NCBI RefSeq assembly: GCF_013085545.1 | Contig: NZ_CP039543.1 | Location: forward strand, 1,612,001-1,676,000 | Length of the DNA: 64,000 bases | Direction of reading: 5' to 3' | DNA from: Oceanidesulfovibrio marinus | Lineage (GTDB): Bacteria > Desulfobacterota > Desulfovibrionia > Desulfovibrionales > Desulfovibrionaceae | Shown here: positions 34,573 through 43,822 of the stretch, piece after piece | How positions within the stretch are numbered: the first letter of the stretch is position 1 | Layout of the letters: each line of letters opens with the position of its first letter | Program-made: the position numbers and the translations under genes | The notes under the pieces: generated by a model | The model's database searches: none | What the model was told of the DNA's origin: nothing | Seen by the model: the letters and a program-made list of their open reading frames with translations, nothing else

Positions 34573-35850
34573 CTATTCTCCGGAACCGCCCCCGGACGCG
34601 AGGGTGAAGTACGTAGCGTTCGCATTGGGCACCACACCCACGCGAACACGTCCTTCAAACGACTTCAGCCAGCTATCGATGCGCTCCTGCGGATCGGCTT
34701 TGGTCATCATGCAGCTTCCCAGAACCGATTGGTCGAGCTCCGTGGCCACGGCCACCTCGAACGCGTTCAGTGTCCGGCTGAAAAGGAACGCCTTGTGGGC
34801 GCCCATTCGAAAACCGTTCTGCTTGAAGTCTTCAAACACCTCGACAGGCTCGTCGAACCGACAGACATACTCGAAGTAGTCCTCGTCCCCGATCCCCTGG
34901 CCGCAGGATGCGAGCAGCAGAATCTTGCCGCCGGGCTCTGCCGCGCGCGAGGAGAGGTTCAGCCCTTTTTGCGCCTGGTACAGGCAGATGTCCTTGGGAT
35001 GGCCGCCGCAGGAGGCGATGACGATGTCGTACTGATGCTCGATGGTGACGCCGTAAACCGAAGCGCAGACCTCGGCGCCGGCAGCCAGTACGGCCTCGGG
35101 ATTGCCAGCCCACAGACCAACTACCTGCTTGTTCTTGTCCAGGACCACGTTCACGGCCAGGTACACCCCGGCCATGCGGCCCATCTCGTTGAGGTCCTCG
35201 CGCACCGGGTTGCCTTCGCGCACGCCGGCCTGGGCCTTCTCGTGGAACATCAGAGCGTGGTTGCCCTGGATGGTCTTGGCCCCGGCGCAGCCCACAGCCA
35301 TGCCCTTGGCTCCACCCGTAAAGCCGGCGAACTGGTGCGGGTCCAGAAGGCCCATGACGATCTTCATGTCACCGTCGGCAAAGGCCTTGTTGACGAACAC
35401 GGGCGTGCCGCGGCTCGTGTTGCCGTAGTCCGTCATGGGCGCCCGCTTGGCGTCGTGCGGTACGACGGTGTAGTCGGCCAGGACCTCTTCGGGCAGGATG
35501 CGCTCCAGCGCCTCCCTGTCGTGAGGCGGATGCAGCCCGCCGCCGACCACGATGGTCACGTCCTCGGGGCGTAGCGACGGATAGGCGCGGTGCAGACGCG
35601 CGAGAAGCAGCGGCAGGAGAGTCTTGGTGGGGAACGGACGAGTCTCGTCCGGTACGGCTATTGAGACTGAGGCCGGGGCGGCGCGCTCTTCCAATCGGGG
35701 AAGCTGGAGCGGGCGGTCGAGCGCGCCGTCCATTGCCTCAGCCAGATCCTCGATCAACGGGAGGGAGGTCGGTTCCAGAACATCGACCTCGGCTTGATCG
35801 GGGAACACTAAAGTCTTTTTTGAATGGCCATATTTGAGCGTGATATCCAT
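34573..35850 (-). CDS. LarA-family nickel-pincer racemase/epimerase homolog
   Basis: This 425-residue enzyme belongs to the LarA superfamily of nickel-dependent 2-hydroxyacid racemases and epimerases. All key sites are present: PDETRPFP (D68, R71), GGGLHPPH (H107), DPHQFAGFTGGAKG (H172 and K182, the lysine that bears the cofactor in LarA) and QGNH (H198). These match L. plantarum LarA D72, R75, H108, H174, K184 and H200. As first gene of a sigma-54-controlled operon with SuyAB-like subunits and a TTT importer, it probably inverts C2 of the imported hydroxyacid. Sulfolactate is my preferred substrate; an aldonate is the alternative. The larCEB genes in this window can supply its cofactor. Confidence 0.88.
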   Translation of the reverse strand: MDITLKYGHSKKTLVFPDQAEVDVLEPTSLPLIEDLAEAMDGALDRPLQLPRLEERAAPASVSIAVPDETRPFPTKTLLPLLLARLHRAYPSLRPEDVTIVVGGGLHPPHDREALERILPEEVLADYTVVPHDAKRAPMTDYGNTSRGTPVFVNKAFADGDMKIVMGLLDPHQFAGFTGGAKGMAVGCAGAKTIQGNHALMFHEKAQAGVREGNPVREDLNEMGRMAGVYLAVNVVLDKNKQVVGLWAGNPEAVLAAGAEVCASVYGVTIEHQYDIVIASCGGHPKDICLYQAQKGLNLSSRAAEPGGKILLLASCGQGIGDEDYFEYVCRFDEPVEVFEDFKQNGFRMGAHKAFLFSRTLNAFEVAVATELDQSVLGSCMMTKADPQERIDSWLKSFEGRVRVGVVPNANATYFTLASGGGSGE

Positions 35851-35880
35851 GAATTCCTCGCTGGTTTCAGTTTTCTATGA

Positions 35881-35895
35881 GCAATGCATGTGCCA
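35881..35895 (-). promoter_or_regulatory. Sigma-54 (-24/-12) promoter of the larA-like operon
   Basis: The minus strand reads TGGCACATGCATTGC, exactly the TGGCAC-N5-TTGC consensus with 10 bases between GG and GC. It lies 31 bases upstream of the larA-like start codon. Confidence 0.88.
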
Positions 35896-35946
35896 TTTTT
35901 TCACAATCATCGAATTCGCTGAAATATAGTGCTTTTTTTCCGCCGA

Positions 35947-36004
35947 GCCCAATAATCGGCATCGCCGCGGTGCCCAATACCGGGCATTTTGCCCAATATT
36001 GGTC
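35947..36004. promoter_or_regulatory. Three GCCCAATA-type enhancer sites for the sigma-54 activator
   Basis: GCCCAATAATCGGC (35947-35960), GCCCAATACCGGGC (35972-35985) and GCCCAATATTGGTC (35991-36004) are direct copies of an imperfect palindrome. They lie about 50-125 bases upstream of the -24/-12 promoter, the normal range for an enhancer-binding protein. Confidence 0.75.
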
Positions 36005-36139
36005 TTGATCGCGTCTTTTTTCTGTCATACGGTTGTAACACCCGTGGTTGCTGGGATAAGCCCTTTTTTCCCCAACTCCACATCGGCATAGTATGTTTTG
36101 AGCATTAAAAAAACTTAACAAGAACGGCACAATAAACGT

Positions 36140-36153
36140 GCCCAATATTCGGC
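36140..36153. promoter_or_regulatory. Fourth GCCCAATA site, at the activator's own start
   Basis: GCCCAATATTCGGC ends 6 bases before the activator start codon, so binding there would block its own transcription or translation start, giving negative autoregulation. Confidence 0.65.
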
Positions 36154-36159
36154 GACCAA

Positions 36160-37698
36160 ATGCACCTCAATCCAGCCACCCGCTATCAGGTCCTGCTCAC
36201 CATCAACAACGCCCTGGTCAACCAAACCACCCGTGACAGCCTCTTCAAAGCCCTGGCCGGTGAGCTCGGCAAGATCTTCGAGTTCGACCGCCTTTCCATC
36301 AATCTTTACGACGAGTTCCAAGGATCACTGAGCTACTTCGCCACGGCCGAGGGCATCACCCCGGAGGCCATCGAGGGCGATTCCCGGCCCCTGGCCCAGG
36401 GCTCCATCGCCAAGACAGTGATCCGCTCGCGCGAGCCCCTGGTCATACCCGACCTGCGCAAGCACACCTACTGGCCTTCCGTGCAGGCCATGGTGAACGC
36501 CGGCCTCAATGCGACCATGGCGTTCCCACTCATCACCCGCGGCAACGTGGTGGGCTCCATGCACCTCTCCTTCCGCACGCCGCCGGAGCACATGGAGGAG
36601 CTGGCTGGATTCCTCAATGTACTTTCCGGACAGTTGGCCATCGCCGTGGACAACATGCTGGCCCACAGCCAGCTGACCGCCCTGAACCGCAGGCTCCAGC
36701 TGCAAAAGGACTTTCTCCTCAAGCAGTCGGAGAACATCTACGATCCCGAGAGCTTCTTCTACGTATCCACTGCCATGCGCAGCGTTATGGGCCAGATACA
36801 GATGATCTCGGAGACGGACGCCTCCGTGCTCGTCACCGGGGAGACCGGCACAGGAAAGGACTACGTGGCCCGCTACATCCACTCGCTCAGCCCGCGGCAG
36901 TCCAGCTTGTTCGTCAAGGTGAACTGCCCCGGCCTGGCCTCCACCCTGTTTGAGAGCGAGCTCTTCGGCCATGCCAAAGGCGCATTCACAGGCGCCCACG
37001 CAAAGCGTGTGGGCCGGTTCGAGATGGCCGCCGGGGGCACGCTGTTTCTGGACGAGATTGGCGACCTGCCCCTGCCGCAGCAGGCCAAGCTGCTGCACGT
37101 TCTCCAGGACAGGACCTTCGAGCGGGTGGGCGACAACCAGCCCATCCAGGCGGATTTCAGGGTCATCGCCGCCACGAACAAGGATCTGGAGCAGGCCATC
37201 CGCGACGACGAGTTCCGCGAGGACCTCTTTTACAGGTTGAACACCCTCTCCCTGCACATCCCGCCGCTGCGGGAACGCAATGACGACATCCCCCTGTTAC
37301 TCGACCGGCTGTCGACTGCAGAGTCCGTTTCCCTCAACCGCCCTGCACCGGAGTTCAGCGCCGAGGCCGTGGAGATACTGCTCCACTACCCGTGGCCCGG
37401 CAACGTGCGCGAGCTGAAGAACCTGGTGAAACGATTGATCATCCTCCATCCGGGCAAAACCATCGGCGCAGGTATTGTGGAGGGCATGCTGCAGCCCGAG
37501 CAGACCGAGGAAAACTCGCTGTGCCGCTTCCCTTCCCTGGCCGAGATGGAAAAACGGCACATCGAAAAGGCCTTGGCCCTGGCCGGCGGGAAGGTGGGCG
37601 GACCCTGCGGCGCGGCAAAACTTCTGGGCATTCCCCGCTCCACCCTGCAGTACCGCATGAAAAAGCATGGCGTTGAAACCGCCGTGGCAGGCGCTTGA
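36160..37698 (+). CDS. Sigma-54-dependent activator, GAF-AAA+-Fis type (FhlA/NorR-like)
   Basis: This 512-residue activator has an N-terminal GAF sensor domain (about residues 20-170), an AAA+ domain with Walker A GETGTGKD, the sigma-54-contacting GAFTGA loop, Walker B GGTLFLDEIGDL, and a C-terminal Fis-type helix (GAAKLLGIPRSTLQYRMKKHG). It is divergent from the larA-like operon, whose promoter is of the -24/-12 type, and GCCCAATA sites sit between them. It is therefore the likely dedicated activator, sensing the imported acid or a product through the GAF domain. Confidence 0.93.
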   Translation: MHLNPATRYQVLLTINNALVNQTTRDSLFKALAGELGKIFEFDRLSINLYDEFQGSLSYFATAEGITPEAIEGDSRPLAQGSIAKTVIRSREPLVIPDLRKHTYWPSVQAMVNAGLNATMAFPLITRGNVVGSMHLSFRTPPEHMEELAGFLNVLSGQLAIAVDNMLAHSQLTALNRRLQLQKDFLLKQSENIYDPESFFYVSTAMRSVMGQIQMISETDASVLVTGETGTGKDYVARYIHSLSPRQSSLFVKVNCPGLASTLFESELFGHAKGAFTGAHAKRVGRFEMAAGGTLFLDEIGDLPLPQQAKLLHVLQDRTFERVGDNQPIQADFRVIAATNKDLEQAIRDDEFREDLFYRLNTLSLHIPPLRERNDDIPLLLDRLSTAESVSLNRPAPEFSAEAVEILLHYPWPGNVRELKNLVKRLIILHPGKTIGAGIVEGMLQPEQTEENSLCRFPSLAEMEKRHIEKALALAGGKVGGPCGAAKLLGIPRSTLQYRMKKHGVETAVAGA

Positions 37699-37858
37699 TC
37701 CGCTGCGTTTATCTCTGAACTGGTTCCTATGATTGCATCTTTTGACTTGTGCCGAAAAGCACGATCTCGGTCGTCGCATCCCGCGCTCATTGCCGTGTCA
37801 GGTGTGTGCTCGTCCCCGACCGTTGCGGGCCAGCGCCTTCAGGAATACAAGCACCCTC

Positions 37859-38776
37859 ATGGCTGAAGACCTCGCTCTTTTTTCCATAACGGCCACGGCC
37901 ATTGTCATCGAGGCCGCGCCGTTCCTCCTGCTGGGATCGCTCCTGGGCGCGATCATCGAGGTCATGGTTCCGGATGAAGCCCTTGCCCGCCTCCTCCCAC
38001 GGAACGCCGTGGGCCAGGTCGCCGTGGGACTCTTTGCCGGCATGATTCTGCCCACATGCGAATGCGGCATCGTGCCCATCGCCCGGCGGCTACTTCAGAA
38101 AGGCGTTCCACCCCGGACCGCCCTGCCCTATATGATGGCCGCGCCTGTGGTGAACCCGGTGGTTATCGCATCGACCCTCTACGCATTTCAGGGTGATGTA
38201 ACCGTTGTACTGCTCCGGATTCTGCTGGTCATTGTGCCGGCTGCCGGTCTCGGGCTGGCATTGGGCAACCTGCCAGGGCATCTGGTTCTGCGGCAGGGTG
38301 CACTGCCATTGGACCACGGTTGCGGGGAGCACGACCACGGCTGTGGTTGTGGTTGCTGCAGCCACGCCTCGGGAAACCGACTCAAGGACATTTTCCTCCA
38401 CACGGCTGCGGAGTTCGTTTCCATGGCCCGGTTCCTGGTTCTGGGCGCGGTCGTGGCCTCCGCATTCAAGACATTCCTGCCGCCGGCAATACTCACGTAC
38501 ATCTCGGACAACACGTTCCTGGCCATCGGCGGGCTCATGGCGCTCGCCATCCTGCTCTCGGTCTGCTCGGAGGCCGATGCCTTTGTGGCGGCGTCCCTGG
38601 CTGGCTTCCCTTTGACCTCCCAGGTCGCGTTCATGGCCATCGGCCCCATGGTGGACCTCAAGCTCGTGCCGATGTTCCTGGCTGTCTTCAACCGCCGGAT
38701 CGCCATCGCTCTCACCGTTGTGCCGTTGGTCGTGGTTTTCGTGCTCGCGTACTTCCTGGCCCTGGGGGGCTGGTGA
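37859..38776 (+). CDS. Permease of the SO_0444/YcgR (COG0701) family
   Basis: This 305-residue multi-helix membrane protein carries the CEC motif (PTCECGIVPIARRL) typical of the family and a Cys/His-rich loop, HGCGEHDHGCGCGCCSH, which suggests metal binding. Members include putative Cu/Zn efflux permeases and B. subtilis YcgR. It is paired with a DUF1980/TIGR03943 partner that starts one base after it ends. Direction and metal are not established. The start at 37859 is chosen at the beginning of the conserved part; its ribosome site is weak. Confidence 0.82.
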   Translation: MAEDLALFSITATAIVIEAAPFLLLGSLLGAIIEVMVPDEALARLLPRNAVGQVAVGLFAGMILPTCECGIVPIARRLLQKGVPPRTALPYMMAAPVVNPVVIASTLYAFQGDVTVVLLRILLVIVPAAGLGLALGNLPGHLVLRQGALPLDHGCGEHDHGCGCGCCSHASGNRLKDIFLHTAAEFVSMARFLVLGAVVASAFKTFLPPAILTYISDNTFLAIGGLMALAILLSVCSEADAFVAASLAGFPLTSQVAFMAIGPMVDLKLVPMFLAVFNRRIAIALTVVPLVVVFVLAYFLALGGW

Positions 38777-38777
38777 C

Positions 38778-39677
38778 ATGGCCTCGCTCGTCCGACTTCT
38801 GGAAGCATGCCTCCTGGCCTTGGCCGGGGCGTTCATGCTCGTGTTGGCCACGTCCCCCATGTACTGGCATTTCTTCAACCCGAAGTACTCGTGGCTGACA
38901 TTCACGGCCGGCGCAATCGTCGCCCTGCTCAGCCTTGCCGGTTTGCTGCATCGTACGCGCACGCCAAAAGCAAGCGAGATCGCCAGCCTCGCAGTCTTCC
39001 TCGTTCTTGCCGGACTGGCCGTCACCCTGCCAAACCCGTTGTTCGACGTCCCTCCTTCCGGCATAACCAGCAGCGATTCATTCGAGCCGTTCTCCCAGCC
39101 GCCCGGTGACGCGCAAGCCATGGCCAATGCGGAAAATCCACCCGATACGTTTGGACTAGGCGGCGCGTTTCCGGCCAATCCAGGCGCTGACGTACCGGCG
39201 CCAACCTTCGATGTGACGGAGGAAGAAAACGGATCGCGGTTCACCATGGACGGGGTCGAGTACATCAAGACCAACATCGCGGAGCTGATCCTCGCCGAGC
39301 AGGAAAACCGCCTGGAGCCGGGCGGCGCGTACTCGGTGCAAGGGCTTGTGGCGCGAACCCCGGAGCTGGACGAGGCAGGCTACATCGCCGTCACCCGGCT
39401 ATTCATCGTGTGCTGTTTCGCGGACGCCACAGGCGTCGCCTATCTGGTCGATGTGGATGACCCGCAGAGCTACACCCAGGGCCAATGGGTGCATGCAGCC
39501 GGAACGCTCGCGCCTGCCAAGACACTGCCGAAGACGCTGCCGATCGCCATACCCGGCGCGTTCACCGCCATTCATGGCGACAAGTTCGCCATCAGCGCTG
39601 CGCGCGTTGAACCCGGTCCTGTGCCGGGCATGCCGTTCCTGTTTGAGCTTCGTGGCAAGGAGCCCTACGTCTATTAG
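38778..39677 (+). CDS. TIGR03943/DUF1980 family partner of the permease (YcgQ-like)
   Basis: This 299-residue membrane-anchored protein has two N-terminal hydrophobic segments (residues about 5-25 and 35-55), a Pro-rich linker, and a C-terminal domain with VARTPELDEAGYIAVTRLFIVCCFADATGVAYLVD. This is the DUF1980 signature and always occurs next to COG0701 permeases. The cysteine pair CC may bind metal. The linker is unusually long. Its role is presumably to assist the permease; unproven. Confidence 0.82.
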   Translation: MASLVRLLEACLLALAGAFMLVLATSPMYWHFFNPKYSWLTFTAGAIVALLSLAGLLHRTRTPKASEIASLAVFLVLAGLAVTLPNPLFDVPPSGITSSDSFEPFSQPPGDAQAMANAENPPDTFGLGGAFPANPGADVPAPTFDVTEEENGSRFTMDGVEYIKTNIAELILAEQENRLEPGGAYSVQGLVARTPELDEAGYIAVTRLFIVCCFADATGVAYLVDVDDPQSYTQGQWVHAAGTLAPAKTLPKTLPIAIPGAFTAIHGDKFAISAARVEPGPVPGMPFLFELRGKEPYVY

Positions 39678-39685
39678 GACCTCTG

Positions 39686-39785
39686 AAAATGCTCTTTCGC
39701 CCCGTGGCAGGATCAGAATCGCCCCCACGCGACGGTCGAATATCATTGGAGATACTCCCTCCGTGCGGAGCCCGCCTTTCTTACA
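39686..39785. repeat. Dispersed intergenic repeat, copy A
   Basis: The segment starting AAAATGCTCTTTCGCCCCGT is repeated, with about 15-20 mismatches over 80 bases by eye, at 47077-47176. Both copies include TCGAATAT and ATACTCCCTCCG-like stretches and lie between genes. Confidence 0.6.
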
Positions 39786-39839
39786 ACAATCTTAAATCCC
39801 TGTTTTTGAGACAGCTCCTGGCGCCATAGGGTGCGGCGT

Positions 39840-41813
39840 TTATCGCGAGGCTTCGTTGAGCTCCTGGATGACCTCGTGCAGCTCGCTGGCCAGGGCCGTG
39901 ACATTCTCGATCGCCTCGGTTGATCGCTCCACGCTCTGCGTTGTGCTCCGGGAAATGCCACTGATCTCCTCCGTGGCGCTATTGATTTCCTCGCTGGCTG
40001 CTGATTGTTCCTCGGCCGCCGTGGCAATGGATCGGACCTGATCGGCCGTGCTGACCACGGTATGCAGAATTCGTTTCAATGCTTCCCCGGCCTGATTCGC
40101 CAGTTCTGAGCTTCGACTTACAGCGGCGAACGCCGTGTCCATGGAGTCTATATTCGTGGTCGCGCCGTGCTGGATTCCAGCAATGGATGCGCCCACCTCT
40201 TCTGTCGCGCGCATGGTTTTTTCCGCCAGCTTGCGTACTTCGTCGGCCACCACGGCAAAGCCGCGGCCCTCTTCGCCAGCCCGCGCCGCCTCGATGGCGG
40301 CGTTGAGCGCCAGCAGATTGGTCTGGTCGGCAATATCGGAAATAACGCTCAGGATGGCTCCTATCTGCTCGGCCTGATTCCCCAGCTCAGAAAGGCTTGT
40401 CTTCATGGTGTCTGTTATCTGCATCACCTCGTCGGATGCGGTAACAACATCCGAAACGATCTGGGAGCCCTCTGTGGCAAGATCTCTGGCGCTGTCAGCG
40501 CCTTGTGCCGCACTGCCCGCATTGCGTGCTACCTCCAGAACGGTGGCGTTCATCTCTTCCATGGCCGTAGCTGTTTCGCTGATGCGCGACTGTTGCAGCT
40601 CCGTCCCGCTGGACATGGCCTCTGCCTGGGAAGAAAGTTCATCCGCAGCTTCTGCCAGATTGCCGGCAATGATGGAGGCGCGCTGTGCCACCCCAGCCAT
40701 CTTCTCCACAAGGCGGGCCACATTTTCTTTTTCGGTTTGCGCTTCCTGCATGGCATCCTGCGCATGGAGCGTCTGGCGCTGAGCCTCGTCGCTCTGGGCC
40801 TGTGCTTTATCCATGCTGTTCTTAAGGTCCGTGACCATGGACGCAACGGAATGGCGCAACGATTCCAGCTCACCAGTGAATGAAAACTCCAAACAGGCCT
40901 CGTGGTGGCCATTGGCCACATCATGGGTGCAGCGTTGCAGGCTTTGCAGGGGGCGCATTATGGAGCGGATTGTGGATACAATGCCTACAATCAGAAACAA
41001 AGCCGCAAAGCTTTCCACAATGAGCATGGTGTTGAACAGGAAATCCTGCAACGTACTGGCTTTGTTCGTAAAGAAAGCCGCCAGTTCGTTCAGCAGGGGC
41101 TCAAGCGTCGCTGTGGTCTCGCTCAGACTCAGGCGGCTCTTCTTCAGTTGCTCAGCTTCAGCAACATAAGCGCTGAAAGCCTCTGCATATGTATCCAGAA
41201 GTCCATTCACCCGGGTTTTAGTTACGGTGTCCAGGGTGCCGGATACTTGGATATCGGCCCGCATGGCGCCGAGATCCTTTTCGAATTTGTTGAGATACTC
41301 CGGGTCTCCGCGAATAATATAATCTTTTTCTCGGCGGCGGAGCATGAGCATATCTGCCAAGAGCTCGTTATCGTTACGTTCCGAAACGGCTTCCTCGACC
41401 TGGTGGACCGCATCTCGCAGAGTGCCGCGCAAGCCTTTGTTCTCATCCAGCCCCAAGGTTTCCACAGCTTTCGCGGCACTCATGAAATGTTCGAGATATG
41501 ATTCGAGCAAGGCGCCGGCTTCGGTCGCTTTTTCACCATAATCACTCTCCCGTGCAGCTATGGCTTCCAGCTGTGCCTGTGCCTGGGCTACGTGATGCTG
41601 CACCTGGTCGATATACTCCAACCTCCTGCGTTCAATGAAATTTTTTTCGTAGCGCCTGGCCTGCAACATGCCTACTTCGGCACTCAACGAATTTTCGCTG
41701 GCGGACACGGCCTTTTCGATGAGGCGGATGCCGGTAAAGGTCACTACGAAAATGGCAACCAGAGCAGTCAAAGCGATTCCACCGATTAGGTATAGCTTTT
41801 GTTTGATAGTCAT
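39840..41813 (-). CDS. Methyl-accepting chemotaxis protein with HBM sensor domain
   Basis: This 657-residue chemoreceptor has TM1 (residues about 6-28), a helical bimodular periplasmic domain ([12 protein letters not shown] and [16 protein letters not shown] repeats are typical of HBM), TM2 (about 265-287), a HAMP segment and the signalling hairpin with the conserved tip [38 protein letters not shown]-type sequence (seen from [11 protein letters not shown] onward). HBM receptors sense organic acids such as TCA intermediates in Pseudomonas. No C-terminal CheR-docking pentapeptide is visible. Start MTIKQKL is preferred to an upstream in-frame ATG. Confidence 0.92.
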   Translation of the reverse strand: MTIKQKLYLIGGIALTALVAIFVVTFTGIRLIEKAVSASENSLSAEVGMLQARRYEKNFIERRRLEYIDQVQHHVAQAQAQLEAIAARESDYGEKATEAGALLESYLEHFMSAAKAVETLGLDENKGLRGTLRDAVHQVEEAVSERNDNELLADMLMLRRREKDYIIRGDPEYLNKFEKDLGAMRADIQVSGTLDTVTKTRVNGLLDTYAEAFSAYVAEAEQLKKSRLSLSETTATLEPLLNELAAFFTNKASTLQDFLFNTMLIVESFAALFLIVGIVSTIRSIMRPLQSLQRCTHDVANGHHEACLEFSFTGELESLRHSVASMVTDLKNSMDKAQAQSDEAQRQTLHAQDAMQEAQTEKENVARLVEKMAGVAQRASIIAGNLAEAADELSSQAEAMSSGTELQQSRISETATAMEEMNATVLEVARNAGSAAQGADSARDLATEGSQIVSDVVTASDEVMQITDTMKTSLSELGNQAEQIGAILSVISDIADQTNLLALNAAIEAARAGEEGRGFAVVADEVRKLAEKTMRATEEVGASIAGIQHGATTNIDSMDTAFAAVSRSSELANQAGEALKRILHTVVSTADQVRSIATAAEEQSAASEEINSATEEISGISRSTTQSVERSTEAIENVTALASELHEVIQELNEASR

Positions 41814-42336
41814 ACATCTTCTCGTCATCGATTATGGGCGATGGTTAAGGATGGCTCGCACTGAATACGATCAAGCTATGCATACCATACTTCTATACCA
41901 ATATCGATGTATATGGCGAATAAAACAAACAAATGCGCACAGATTATAGGTGGCATATGAAATGTCTATATGGGCAGCGAAGATATATCGCCACGATTGA
42001 GTATAATTTCGGTTGGTAATCCAGGCGCATAGCAACATGTTCGGCCAGAGGCCATCTCCAGAGGCCTCAGTCGGATAGCGATGCACCCGAGCTGGACGAA
42101 CGCCAGGAAGTTCTCGAAACGATACTCGTATCGCACCACCCGCCGCCTGAAGTCTGCAATCAGGCGAAAAGGCGTTCAACGTACCATCGTCTGCGATATC
42201 TCGAAGCGGAGTCACTCCATGCGGCGAAGCGCCGGCCACGTGCACGGCGACAGAAAGACCGGCAGCGCCCTGCCCTGCCACGTAAAAAAAAGCACGCCAA
42301 TGACGTGCTTCTGAATAATAGTTTCGCACTCCCAGA
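41814..42336. other. 523-base AT-richer region with an insertion-sequence remnant
   Basis: It lies between the chemoreceptor and DUF1127 genes. The left part (41830-41990) is AT-rich and without a gene; the right part holds the transposase remnant described separately. Confidence 0.5.
42060..42300 (-). pseudogene. Degenerate IS5-family transposase fragment
   Basis: On the minus strand 42066-42125 encodes RYEYRFENFLAFVQLGCIAI, the typical C-terminus of IS5-family transposases. Just upstream, VERLFA is followed by a TGA where Trp is expected and then by a one-base frameshift. Farther upstream VAVHVAGASPH resembles the family's middle part. Much of the gene is missing, and no terminal inverted repeats were found. 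Confidence 0.6.
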
Positions 42337-42696
42337 CTAGCCGCTTTCGCGGCAGCCTTTGCATGCTATCTTCAAATGCCGCTCAGGCGTCTCCGCTCTG
42401 GGGTTCTGCTGTCTGCGTTCTCTGGCCAGCCGCATCTGTCGGGCCTCCTCCAGCCGCTCCTGATCCGTCAGCATCCGCGCCTGCCGGCCTTCCCGGATGG
42501 CCGCAACAACCTCGTCACGCCTGTAGCCGATATCCTTGAGTAGCCGTGGGTCCATCCGCTCCAATTCGTGCAAGTACATGGCGTTTCGCCGCCAGGTGGA
42601 TGCCTGCGCCACCATCCGCACGGGCAGCATAGCCAAGAAAACCACGATACGCCCCAATACGCCGAGCACATTCGCGAAACCCCAGATGATCATCAT
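42337..42696 (-). CDS. DUF1127 family small protein
   Basis: This 119-residue protein has one hydrophobic segment (residues about 5-28) and the DUF1127 motif WRRNAMYLHELERMDPRLLKDIGYRRDEV. Proteins of this family are small, abundant RNA-related or stress-linked regulators in alphaproteobacteria. GGAGG precedes ATG 42696, which is preferred over 42771. It is divergent from the LysR gene, a common pairing for DUF1127 genes. Confidence 0.75.
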   Translation of the reverse strand: MMIIWGFANVLGVLGRIVVFLAMLPVRMVAQASTWRRNAMYLHELERMDPRLLKDIGYRRDEVVAAIREGRQARMLTDQERLEEARQMRLARERRQQNPRAETPERHLKIACKGCRESG

Positions 42697-42826
42697 GACG
42701 TCCTCCCGTTGTCCAAGACGGTTGACCAGGCGGGTCAATTCCCGCTTGACATGGGGGATATGCTGATGCACTCAGCCAGATAAGACAAACGAATTGATTT
42801 TATGATTACCATTAGCGGAGATGATG

Positions 42827-43741
42827 ATGGGACTTCCCGTGGATCTGCTCCAGACATTCGTGGCCGTGGCCGACGCCGGTGGCTTCACCAAGGCCGCCGA
42901 GGCGGTGAACCGCACGCAATCCGCCGTGAGCCAGCAGATCAAGCGGCTTGAGGAGGAGCTGGGCCGCGAGCTCTTTGTGCGCCAGGGCCGGAACATCCGT
43001 CTGTCCGCGCACGGCGAGACGCTGCTGCCCCACGCCCGGCGCATCCTCCACGCCCATGAGGAAGTCTACGCCGCGCTGGCCCAGCCGGACATGACCGGGC
43101 TGGTGCGCCTGGGCGCGCCGGATGACTATGCCATGTACTTTTTGCCCAAGATCCTGGCCCGCTTCTCGGAGGCCTTTCCCTTTGTCCAGGTGGAGGTGCG
43201 CTGCGAACCCAGCTCCGCGCTGCTCCCGGCTCTCGCCCGTGGCGAGCTGGACCTGGTGGTGGCCTCGTGCACCGGCTCCTCAGACCCAGGCAGGGTCATC
43301 GGCTACGAGCCTCTGGTCTGGGCCACCTCGGCGCATCACATCGTCCACGAGCAGACGCCCGTGCCCCTGGCCGTGTTCCAGCAGGGCTGCCTCTTCCGGC
43401 ACTGGGCCACCAACGCCCTCCGGGCCATCCGCCGCGAGTACCGCATTGCCTACTCCAGCGCCTCCATCAACGCCATCCAGGCTGCCGTGAGCGCCGGCCT
43501 CGCCGTGGCGCCCATCGGCGTGCACTCCCTACCGCCCGGCGCACGCGTGCTCCGGGAGGAAGAGGGCTTCCCCCTGCTGCCCACAGCCAGCGTGAACCTG
43601 CACCGCAACCCGGAGTCGCGCTCCGAGGTGGTGGACTGCCTGACCGAGCACGTGACCGAAGGCTTCCGCGGCCAGAGTATTGCCACGTCAGAGCCACCGG
43701 ACATTCAGGCCATGGCGGCCGCCTCCATCTGCAGCGTGTAG
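42827..43741 (+). CDS. LysR-family regulator (LrhA-like)
   Basis: This 304-residue regulator has an N-terminal winged helix (LLQTFVAVADAGGFTKAAEAVNRTQSAVSQQIKRLEEELGRELF, characteristic of the LrhA/PecT branch) and a ligand-binding domain. Three tandem ATGs lie at 42821, 42824 and 42827; the last has a GGAG spaced 6 bases. It probably controls itself and the divergent DUF1127 gene. Ligand unknown. Confidence 0.86.
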   Translation: MGLPVDLLQTFVAVADAGGFTKAAEAVNRTQSAVSQQIKRLEEELGRELFVRQGRNIRLSAHGETLLPHARRILHAHEEVYAALAQPDMTGLVRLGAPDDYAMYFLPKILARFSEAFPFVQVEVRCEPSSALLPALARGELDLVVASCTGSSDPGRVIGYEPLVWATSAHHIVHEQTPVPLAVFQQGCLFRHWATNALRAIRREYRIAYSSASINAIQAAVSAGLAVAPIGVHSLPPGARVLREEEGFPLLPTASVNLHRNPESRSEVVDCLTEHVTEGFRGQSIATSEPPDIQAMAAASICSV

Positions 43742-43822
43742 GGTTGTTTGCGCGCGAAATGCAGCGCTAAATCGTGAAGGGCTCTGTTTTACTTGTACTT
43801 GCAGGGTCACGCCCTTGCTCCA

